Shown here: one piece after another, positions 1-6,299 of the stretch
Layout: every line of letters starts with the position of its first letter
Position numbering within the stretch: the stretch's first letter is position 1
Origin: Prolixibacteraceae bacterium
GTDB taxonomy: Bacteria; Bacteroidota; Bacteroidia; Bacteroidales; Prolixibacteraceae
NCBI GenBank assembly: GCA_028377305.1
Contig: JAONJW010000024.1
Span: forward strand, 1 to 36,489
Direction: 5' to 3'
DNA length: 36,489 nt
The notes under the pieces: model-generated
The model's input: only the letters and a program-made list of their open reading frames with translations
What the model was told of the DNA's origin: nothing
The model's database searches: none
Made by a program: the position numbers and the translations under genes

Positions 1-47
1 TAATATATTGCCTGATCCAGAAAAGTCACTTAACCTTAAGTTTAGAT

Positions 48-81
48 AAAAAAAAAGGACAGAGTCCCCACTCTATCCTTT
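48..81 (-). terminator. Intrinsic terminator of sRNA copy 1
   Basis: An 11-bp stem (54-64 with 71-81) around a 6-base loop is followed on the minus strand by nine T (56-48, the first three also pairing in the stem). Bases 60 and 75 form a G-U pair only in minus-strand RNA and would be a C-A mismatch in plus-strand RNA. This supports minus-strand transcription. Confidence 0.75.
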
Positions 82-140
82 CAAACCTAACTAACTAAAC
101 CAATAAAACTAACTAAATCCAAACCTATGAATTTAAAACA
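48..140 (-). ncRNA. Candidate small RNA, copy 1
   Basis: This would be a transcript of about 93 nt on the minus strand, from a start near 140 (a few bases after the TACATTTG box) to the T-run at 48-56. It has a 5' single-stranded U/A/G-rich region, a conserved core and a 3' intrinsic terminator, which is typical small RNA architecture. The part near the 5' end (complement of 119-131) can pair with the start region of the susC mRNA at 12652-12664. No open frame is conserved between copies. The exact ends are inferred, and no known RNA family is recognised. Confidence 0.55.
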
Positions 141-145
141 CATTA

Positions 146-177
146 CAAATGTAATGCTTTATAACACACAATCCAAA
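146..177 (-). promoter_or_regulatory. Bacteroidota-type promoter of sRNA copy 1
   Basis: On the minus strand, TTTG (177-174) is followed by exactly 20 bp and then TACATTTG (153-146). This matches the Bacteroidota housekeeping sigma consensus TTTG / TAnnTTTG with its usual 19-21 bp spacing. The expected start is around 140. Confidence 0.6.
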
Positions 178-287
178 CCTCTCACCTAATAATGTTACAA
201 AACAGGCAAAAAAGTTTGGTTTTAATTATTACACATAGGGACAACTCTATTTTAAGTGTACTAAATCTTAAGATAAATATTATAGAC

Positions 288-319
288 AAAAAAAAAGGAT
301 AGAGAATCCTCTATCCTTT
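288..319 (-). terminator. Intrinsic terminator of sRNA copy 2
   Basis: A perfect 11-bp stem (294-304 with 309-319) has the loop aatc. It is followed on the minus strand by nine T (296-288). The downstream side on the plus strand has only three T, so the element is directional. Confidence 0.8.
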
Positions 320-377
320 CAAACCTAACTAACTAAACCAATAAAACTAACTAAATCCAAACTTATGAATTTAAACA
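288..377 (-). ncRNA. Candidate small RNA, copy 2
   Basis: This second tandem unit is about 90 nt long on the minus strand, from a start near 377 to the T-run at 288-296. Its core is almost identical to copy 1, with differences concentrated in the terminator loop and near the 5' end. The complement of 359-368 (plus-strand AAACTTATGA) is an exact match to the antisense of the susC start region, so this copy is the better predicted regulator of that mRNA. The ends are inferred from the promoter and terminator positions. Confidence 0.55.
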
Positions 378-382
378 CACTA

Positions 383-414
383 CAAATCTAATGATGTGTT
401 ACTAATAGAACAAC
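383..414 (-). promoter_or_regulatory. Bacteroidota-type promoter of sRNA copy 2
   Basis: On the minus strand, GTTG (414-411), one mismatch from TTTG, is followed by 20 bp and TAGATTTG (390-383), a perfect TAnnTTTG box. The spacing and position relative to the core are the same as in copy 1, although the spacer sequence has diverged. Confidence 0.55.
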
Positions 415-484
415 TATATCATGTTATTGTTTTGTGAACTTTGTTTTAAAATAATCTTAATGTGTTTTTCAACTTTTCAAGAAT

Positions 485-575
485 GAGAATGCAGTAAAAT
501 ACTGCATTCTCTGAAAATCAAACCTATAAAACTAACTAATCCAAATCATTGAATCTAAAAACACTCTTAAAGTTA
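485..575 (-). repeat. Third, degenerate copy of the sRNA module
   Basis: The core is shortened: about 15-20 bases present in copies 1 and 2 are missing. The hairpin 485-495/501-511 is a perfect 11-bp stem but has no T-run on either strand. The corresponding promoter box is TAACTTTA (575-568 on the minus strand), one mismatch from consensus, with no TTTG at the right distance. It is probably a decayed copy, or one with a different ending. Confidence 0.5.
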
Positions 576-599
576 CATCCTCATAATAGAAAAATAGAT

Positions 600-982
600 G
601 ACAAAAACCACTATTTTGCAAAAGTTGACACAAGTCATTAATTTAAAAATGAAAAAAGTAATTAAGTCATCAACAAGGTGGAATCAATGATTCCTAGTTT
701 GAGTACAATAAATAAGGGACATCGAGTTTCAGAACAACCATGAAAAGAGACGAAGTAGGGCTTGTGAACCACCAAGAGCAACTTTACATAGAATTCAGAA
801 GAGATTGAAAGCTCTTTTCTCTCAATATTCATGAAGAACATTAGTAGTTCACACAAAATTAATTCACCCAAATACCTTAATTGATGTATAAACTTTGAAT
901 GACATTCCGAACCATATCCCTCAGAATCTCCTAACATTCCTCTCCGATACCATTTGATAAAATATTGTAGGATCACAAATAA
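600..982. other. Stretch without a convincing gene
   Basis: I see no supported gene here. A 104-codon open frame on the minus strand (662-976) begins with GTG and has an unusual composition (many Cys, Leu and Phe). It matches no family I recognise, and it would start inside the 3' end of the terminator of the neighbouring operon. The base composition (about 35-40% GC in 660-960) is higher than in the surrounding spacer, so it could be the remnant of a lost gene. There is no inverted repeat or transposase motif. Confidence 0.3.
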
Positions 983-1015
983 AAAAACCTGTACACTTTG
1001 TCAAATATACAGGCT
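983..1015 (-). terminator. Terminator of the aguA-aguB-ychJ operon
   Basis: CCTGTA (990-995) pairs with TACAGG (1010-1015), extendable by G-U and A-T pairs. The stem is followed on the minus strand by seven T (989-983). It lies 28 bases after the ychJ-like stop. Confidence 0.7.
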
Positions 1016-1042
1016 TACTAATTAATATCTTTATAAGAAGGG

Positions 1043-1522
1043 TTATTTACCACAACACTTTTTAAATTTCTTACCACTACCACACCAACATGGTTCGTTA
1101 CGCCCCATTTTCCTATCAGAACTAATGGTATTCATTGCATCCACAGTTTGAGTTTTAGCATTCCCTGAAACATAGACCCATTTATCATTCTCTTTGATAA
1201 ACTGAGAACGTTCCTCTAATATTGTTTGCTCAAATCCCTCTTTGTAGTAGGCTTTAAAGTGGACTTCACCCTTATCTCTTAGCTCTTTTGACGAGAGAAC
1301 ATCAAGTTTCGTGTAGGTCACGGTATCACACCATGATTTTAATCCTGCCGATGTATTGGGTTTTGCAAGACGCTCGGTATCTATAATATATTCTACTTCT
1401 CCTAGAGAGAATGCAGTAAACCTTGACCTCATCAACTCCTCTGGTGTTGTTGCTTTCTCTTTACGAGAAATAAAACGTCCACAACAGCTGTTATAATCTT
1501 CTACTTTTCCACAAACACACAT
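1043..1522 (-). CDS. ychJ: YchJ-family SEC-C motif protein (UPF0225)
   Basis: This 159-residue protein has a Cys-rich segment at each end. The N-terminus has CVCG and CCG (residues 2-15), and the C-terminal SEC-C motif is [15 protein letters not shown] (about 144-158), which chelates zinc in known structures. The middle part is an NTF2-like YchJ fold. This two-motif arrangement and length are normal for the family, whose biochemical role is unsettled; SEC-C domains often bind nucleic acid or partner proteins. The gene starts 11 bases after the stop of aguB and is the last gene of the operon. The family call is secure, and no function in putrescine synthesis should be assumed from the position. 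Confidence 0.85.
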   Translation of the reverse strand: MCVCGKVEDYNSCCGRFISRKEKATTPEELMRSRFTAFSLGEVEYIIDTERLAKPNTSAGLKSWCDTVTYTKLDVLSSKELRDKGEVHFKAYYKEGFEQTILEERSQFIKENDKWVYVSGNAKTQTVDAMNTISSDRKMGRNEPCWCGSGKKFKKCCGK

Positions 1523-1533
1523 ATACTATATCT

Positions 1534-2421
1534 CTATTTTAAAAATCTTTTTAATAATCCATCATATGATTCAATACGTCGATCCCTTAGAAAGGGCCAC
1601 CAACGTCGAATTTTTTCACTTCGACTCATGTCTACTTTAACTACTTTAACTATTTCTTGATCGATTGGTGCCTCGTATAACATCTCGCCTTGTGGTCCGG
1701 TTACAAAACTGTTGCCCCAAAACATAATGCCTGTTGTCACTTGTGATGAGTCTAATTCCTTTCCCACACGATTGACTGACACAACAGGTATACCATTGGC
1801 CACCGCATGCGCTCTTTGAGAGATAACCCATGCATCTTTTTGACGCATCTGCTCATCATGATCATCCATATCAGACCAACCAATCGCCGTTGGATAGATC
1901 AACATCTCGGCTCCAGCCAAAGTCATCAACCGAGCGGCTTCAGGAAACCATTGATCCCAACATACCAAAACACCTAAACGCCCTACAGAAGTATCTATTG
2001 GTTCAAACCCGATATCCCCAGGGGTAAAATAGAATTTCTCATAAAATCCGGGGTCATCAGGAATATGCATCTTACGATATTTACCTAACATCTCACCATC
2101 TTTTTCGAACACGACCGCTGTATTATGATACAATCCTACACTTCTTTTCTCAAATAGAGAGGTTACTAGAACCACTTGATTCTCTTTGGCCACACGACTA
2201 TAGAACTCCGAAGCTTCGCCCGGAATTGATTCAGCAAGATCAAAGAGATCAGTATTCTCTGTTTGACAAAAATAAGGTGTATCATGTAACTCTTGTAACA
2301 CAATCAAAACGGCGCCCTCTCGAGATATTTCTTTCACCTTTTGTTCAATAGCAGCTCTATTGGTGAACATATCCTCAACACATCTTTGTTGTATTATACC
2401 AACCTCAACAGTTCTTTTCAT
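1534..2421 (-). CDS. aguB: N-carbamoylputrescine amidase (AguB)
   Basis: This 295-residue carbon-nitrogen hydrolase converts N-carbamoylputrescine to putrescine, ammonia and CO2 in the cytosol. The nitrilase-superfamily Glu-Lys-Cys triad is visible: E44 in LQELHD, K117 in YRKMHIPDD and C154 in VLVCWDQWFPE. The HIPDDPGFYEKFYF segment is typical of the AguB subgroup. It lies 8 bases downstream of aguA, whose product makes its substrate, so the pair forms a complete agmatine-to-putrescine route. The length is normal for the family. The superfamily alone would allow other amidases, but the aguA neighbour decides the substrate. Confidence 0.93.
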   Translation of the reverse strand: MKRTVEVGIIQQRCVEDMFTNRAAIEQKVKEISREGAVLIVLQELHDTPYFCQTENTDLFDLAESIPGEASEFYSRVAKENQVVLVTSLFEKRSVGLYHNTAVVFEKDGEMLGKYRKMHIPDDPGFYEKFYFTPGDIGFEPIDTSVGRLGVLVCWDQWFPEAARLMTLAGAEMLIYPTAIGWSDMDDHDEQMRQKDAWVISQRAHAVANGIPVVSVNRVGKELDSSQVTTGIMFWGNSFVTGPQGEMLYEAPIDQEIVKVVKVDMSRSEKIRRWWPFLRDRRIESYDGLLKRFLK

Positions 2422-2429
2422 CTTATGTA

Positions 2430-3482
2430 TTATATCTCAATAAAACCTTCGGGATATTGCATCGTAACACAGTGTAGCGATCCATGTTGTTTTATCAACA
2501 CAGAACAATCCACTCCTACAACATCTCTTCCTGGGAAAAGGTGGGAAAAAATTCTTAACACCTCATTATCCTTTTCATCATTATATGTAGGCACCAATAC
2601 AGCCCTATTAATAATAAGAAAATTAGCATAGGTTGCAGGCAAACGCATTTGGTCTTGGTCATATATTGCTTTTATCCATGGCAAACGAACCAGGAAATAA
2701 GGCGCACCATTTTTTTGTCTAAAAGACGAGAGACAAATAGCCATCTTGTTTAACACTACATAATGATCATCATTTGGATCATCACAGCCTTGATAAACAA
2801 TGGTGTCTTTGGAAATAAATCGAGCCAATGTATCGATATGGCTATCGGTATCATCTCCTTCTATTTTACCTTCTTCTAACCATAAGAAATGATCTACACC
2901 TAGATCTTGTCCTAATCGCATTTCGACCTGCTCTTTGGTTAGATGCTCATTTCTATTTTTTGATAGTAAACATGCACTAGTAACCATACATGTACCTTCC
3001 CCATCAGATTCAACACCTCCTCCTTCTAAAACAAAATCTAAGGCATTTCTATATTCCACCTTAGACGAAAAGACTTTTGACTGAAACATTTTTATTGTGA
3101 TCTGATTATCTAGATATGAAGGAAACTTTAATCCCCAGCCATTAAACTTATAATCATATATTATAGGTTTCCCATCTTCAAACACAGAGATAGCTCCATG
3201 GTCCCTTGCCCAAGTATCGTTATTCTCTCCTTTTACTACCCGAAATGGGAAAGGCCCAACTCTGCCATCTAATAAGGTTTTAACCTCCTCTTCATTTTGT
3301 GCAATAATTATTAATGGCTGATATTGAGTTATCGCTTTACTTAACTCAATATAACATAACAAGACCTCGTCATAAACCGCTACCCAGTCCGTACCTCGAT
3401 GAGGCCAAGTAAGCTGTATTGCAGATTGTTTTGACCACTCAGCAGGCCAATCCACTGATGTTCTGTTATTACATCTTTTCAT
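2430..3482 (-). CDS. aguA: Agmatine deiminase (AguA)
   Basis: This 350-residue enzyme hydrolyses agmatine to N-carbamoylputrescine and ammonia. Family marks are PAEW near the N-terminus, WARDHGAI, the GGGVESDGEGT segment, HIDTLARF, and the nucleophilic Cys at about residue 338 in GSLHCVTMQYP. I chose the ATG at 3482; an upstream in-frame TTG at 3497 would add five residues (MFLCG) and is less likely. It is the first gene of the operon. The arginine decarboxylase that would supply agmatine is not in this window. Confidence 0.93.
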   Translation of the reverse strand: MKRCNNRTSVDWPAEWSKQSAIQLTWPHRGTDWVAVYDEVLLCYIELSKAITQYQPLIIIAQNEEEVKTLLDGRVGPFPFRVVKGENNDTWARDHGAISVFEDGKPIIYDYKFNGWGLKFPSYLDNQITIKMFQSKVFSSKVEYRNALDFVLEGGGVESDGEGTCMVTSACLLSKNRNEHLTKEQVEMRLGQDLGVDHFLWLEEGKIEGDDTDSHIDTLARFISKDTIVYQGCDDPNDDHYVVLNKMAICLSSFRQKNGAPYFLVRLPWIKAIYDQDQMRLPATYANFLIINRAVLVPTYNDEKDNEVLRIFSHLFPGRDVVGVDCSVLIKQHGSLHCVTMQYPEGFIEI

Positions 3483-3645
3483 GCCACAAAGAAACAAATA
3501 ATAAGAATATTAAACATCTCATAATTTGAAAATATAGAGGATAAAATTAAATTGCTTTCCCTTTAAACCTTTTCTATTTTTAGTGATCTAAGGATAGAAA
3601 TACTTATTAAAATTATAACACACATTACCCAAAACTGTCATTAAA

Positions 3646-6084
3646 GTGAAAAACGCAATACTATTTTTCTCCCTACTTTTTGTTACGACTACAAAAGTCT
3701 GGGCTTCAGAAAACACACCTCAACCTCGACCAACTAGAGGTATTGTTGGTAGAGTGATTGATAAAAAAACAGAGGGACCTGTTGAATATGCAACGGTTGC
3801 ATTATACCAAACACCAGAAAGGAAACTCATTACTGGTGTTGTCACCAATCAAAAAGGTATTTTCATACTCAAAGATATTATGAATGGATCTTATGAGTTA
3901 GAGATCAAATATATTGGATATGATAAATATGTGTCGAAACAATTTAAGGTCACAGACCAAAACAAGTTCATAAGAATTGGCCAAGTTATTCTAGCACCAA
4001 ATTCTAAACTATTGAACGAAGTTGAGATTGTAGGCAATAACAAAGATATTGAATATCAGATTGACAAGAAAATAGTCAATGTATCCAAACAGCTGACTGC
4101 CACAGCAGGAACAGCAGTAGATGTTCTAGAAAATGTTCCATCTGTAACTGTCGATGTTAATGGTGATGTCTCATTAAGAGGTAGTACTAGTTTCACTGTT
4201 CTTATTGATGGTAAACCGACGGTGTTGGATGCAAATGACGCTTTAAAACAGATACCTTCAGCATCGATTCAGAATATTGAACTCATCACCAACCCTTCAG
4301 TTAAATATGACCCCGATGGGACATCTGGTATTATAAATATTGTAACCAAGAAAAATAAACTTACAGGTGTAAGTGGGATGGCAAGTCTTAGTGGAGGCAC
4401 ATTTGACAATTACAATGGGAATCTATTACTGAATTGGAGAAAAAACAAGTTTAACTTCACGCTTGGAGGAAATTTTAGAAATGGAAACTTCCCATATGAT
4501 ACAGAGAGCCATCGAGAAACCTTTTCTAATGATACCACGTGGATGACATCGTCTTATGGTGATGGAAAACGTAATTTCAGTATGCAGTCACTTAACGCTG
4601 GTGTGGAATGGGATTTCACAGATCAAGATGTGATATCTGTATCAGGACGTTTTGGGCAGTTTAACATGAATATGGGTTCTGACCTCAAATATTCCGAAAC
4701 AATCAAGACCTCAGATAAGACAGTCTCAGAAGAGCAGTATCTAAGTAGCGAAAATGCAGATAGAGAAAGAAAATTCTATTCTGTAAACACCACCTACACT
4801 CATGATTTTGCTAAAAAAGGCCATCAAATTGAAGCACAGTTCAACGCCATGAGTAGAGACGCAGACGACAACTCTGGTAGCCAGTTGACTGATCTAAACG
4901 GAGTGATGACGAATGGAAAAATCAACACCGAATCTGGACCTAGTAGAAGATATATTACAAAAATAGACTATACCTTACCTCTACCAAACAAGAGTAAGCT
5001 TGAAGCTGGATTCCAAAGCAGAGTTCAAAATAGCACAGATGAAACCAAGTTATATGATTACGATGTAAATACAGGCTCTTTCGTTTTAGATGATAAATAC
5101 TCTAGAACAACTGACTACCAAAGAGATATCTACTCCATGTATATGCAGTATAATACAACGATCGATAAGTTTGGTATTCAAGCAGGTTTTAGAGAAGAGT
5201 ATACAGATCGTATTGTCAATTCTGATATTGCCAATAGTAAAACAGCAGTAAGAAGATGGGACTGGTTTCCAACACTTCATCTTTCATATAACATTACAGA
5301 TAACGACCAGTTGATGACCTCTTATACTAAAAGAATTCATCGCACAAGAGGTCATTATCTTGAACCATTTATTACATGGGTAGATAATTTCAATGTACAA
5401 CAAGGTAATCCTAATCTTATTCCAGAACTAATCGATTCATATGAAGTCACTTACCTAAAAGATTTTGGAATAAACTTCTTATCCGTGGATCTATACTATC
5501 GAATAACTCATAACAAAGTAGAGCAACTAGAGAGTGTTTATGAAGAGAACATTATAATGCGAACTCCAGAAAACGTTGGGAAAGACTACTCTTTTGGTAC
5601 AGAAATTACATTAGGGATCTCTCCATTTAAATGGTGGAAGATAAATTTAATGGGAAATCTATATGATTATCGTGTAGAAGGACAGATGAATGATCAAGAC
5701 TTCTCTAGATCTAGTTTTAACTGGACCGGTCGCTTCAACAATACCTTTATCATTAATAAAACAACTTCATTCCAGATCAACAACTCCTATCAAAGTGGTT
5801 CGGTTAGAGCACAAGGAACAACTGAGGGCTACTATAGTATGAATATCGCAGCTAGAAAGTCGTTCTTCGATCGCAAGTTAAATGCAACGATACAGATGAG
5901 GAATGCACTGAATACAATTAATCGTGAATCGTATTCAGAAGCACCTGGATTAAAAACATATAATAGCACTACTTATGGATGGCCTATGCTTAATTTAACT
6001 TTGAGCTACACATTCAACAACTATAAGCGAAGCTTCAAGAAAAGAGGTGATAGTAGTGATGATATGGAAATGGAAGGTTTTTAA
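3646..6084 (+). CDS. TonB-dependent outer-membrane receptor (CarboxypepD-like domain, OMP beta-barrel family)
   Basis: The protein has 812 residues. Residues 1-20 are a signal peptide ending in VWA, which requires the GTG start at 3646. A carboxypeptidase-regulatory-like beta-sandwich follows (about 31-115: GRVIDKKTEGPVEYATVALY to GYDKYVSK). Then comes a plug domain (about 120-240, with SLRGSTSFTVLIDGKP and DPDGTSGIINIVTKK) and a 22-strand-type barrel of the kind classed as outer membrane beta-barrel family 3. The acidic C-terminal tail (GDSSDDMEMEGF) extends past the last strand. It is not a SusC: there is no SusD neighbour and it is much shorter. It is a single-gene unit with its own terminator. 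The substrate cannot be told from the sequence; family members import metal complexes, peptides or glycans. Confidence 0.85.
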   Translation: MKNAILFFSLLFVTTTKVWASENTPQPRPTRGIVGRVIDKKTEGPVEYATVALYQTPERKLITGVVTNQKGIFILKDIMNGSYELEIKYIGYDKYVSKQFKVTDQNKFIRIGQVILAPNSKLLNEVEIVGNNKDIEYQIDKKIVNVSKQLTATAGTAVDVLENVPSVTVDVNGDVSLRGSTSFTVLIDGKPTVLDANDALKQIPSASIQNIELITNPSVKYDPDGTSGIINIVTKKNKLTGVSGMASLSGGTFDNYNGNLLLNWRKNKFNFTLGGNFRNGNFPYDTESHRETFSNDTTWMTSSYGDGKRNFSMQSLNAGVEWDFTDQDVISVSGRFGQFNMNMGSDLKYSETIKTSDKTVSEEQYLSSENADRERKFYSVNTTYTHDFAKKGHQIEAQFNAMSRDADDNSGSQLTDLNGVMTNGKINTESGPSRRYITKIDYTLPLPNKSKLEAGFQSRVQNSTDETKLYDYDVNTGSFVLDDKYSRTTDYQRDIYSMYMQYNTTIDKFGIQAGFREEYTDRIVNSDIANSKTAVRRWDWFPTLHLSYNITDNDQLMTSYTKRIHRTRGHYLEPFITWVDNFNVQQGNPNLIPELIDSYEVTYLKDFGINFLSVDLYYRITHNKVEQLESVYEENIIMRTPENVGKDYSFGTEITLGISPFKWWKINLMGNLYDYRVEGQMNDQDFSRSSFNWTGRFNNTFIINKTTSFQINNSYQSGSVRAQGTTEGYYSMNIAARKSFFDRKLNATIQMRNALNTINRESYSEAPGLKTYNSTTYGWPMLNLTLSYTFNNYKRSFKKRGDSSDDMEMEGF

Positions 6085-6126
6085 AAAAAATTTATTTGTA
6101 TATCAAATGATCCCCCCAAGTTTAAA

Positions 6127-6153
6127 AGGCTAGCCATATGGTTAGTCTTTTTT
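6127..6153 (+). terminator. Terminator after the TonB-dependent receptor gene
   Basis: A 9-bp stem (AGGCTAGCC with GGTTAGTCT, two G-T pairs) has the loop ATAT. It is followed by six T, about 43 bases after the stop codon. Confidence 0.75.
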
Positions 6154-6245
6154 ATTAAACCCAGAAGAAGAACGTCAATGGTTTTTCATTGCAATGCAGA
6201 TTATCTTTGTTTATAATTCAAAGGTGGAATAGTCCTAAGAATACA

Positions 6246-6253
6246 TATATTTG
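6246..6253 (+). promoter_or_regulatory. Possible -7 box upstream of tex
   Basis: TATATTTG matches TAnnTTTG and lies 46 bases before the tex start. No TTTG is found at the usual -33 distance and the area is AT-rich, so this is tentative. Confidence 0.35.
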
Positions 6254-6299
6254 TTAAGTAATCAAACTAAAATAGACAGAACCGATCAAAGATATTGCC

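Larger units (their letters stand above)
48..575 (-). repeat. Three-copy tandem module (candidate sRNA array)
   Basis: Three related units lie at 48-177, 288-414 and about 485-575. Units 1 and 2 share nearly identical stretches at 80-140 and 318-378 (plus strand begins tcaaacctaactaactaaac). Each unit has a hairpin on its left and a promoter-like box on its right, so the units read on the minus strand. Unit 3 keeps the core in shortened form with an unrelated but perfect hairpin. The spacers at 178-287 and 415-484 are not obviously related, so this is a modular repeat and not a simple duplication of one long segment. Short frames on the plus strand differ in length between units, which argues against a peptide. 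Confidence 0.8.

Noticed and set aside
121-200. Short plus-strand frame starting at the ATG of module copy 1 (about 20 codons), read as a leader peptide
   Set aside because: Copy 2 gives a different frame of only 8 codons and copy 3 has no ATG. The T-runs, promoter boxes and the G-U stem difference all point to the minus strand.
48-320. Reading the modules as plus-strand attenuators or leftover susC leaders
   Set aside because: On the plus strand the hairpins are followed by only three T and one stem contains a C-A mismatch, and no gene follows on that strand. An origin from a susC leader remains possible, but present function on the plus strand is not supported.
48-575. CRISPR array
   Set aside because: Only three units of unequal length, with promoter and terminator parts, irregular spacers and no cas genes.
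662-976. 104-codon minus-strand open frame as a gene
   Set aside because: GTG start overlapping the neighbouring spacer, odd composition and no recognisable domain. It is kept only as an unexplained stretch.
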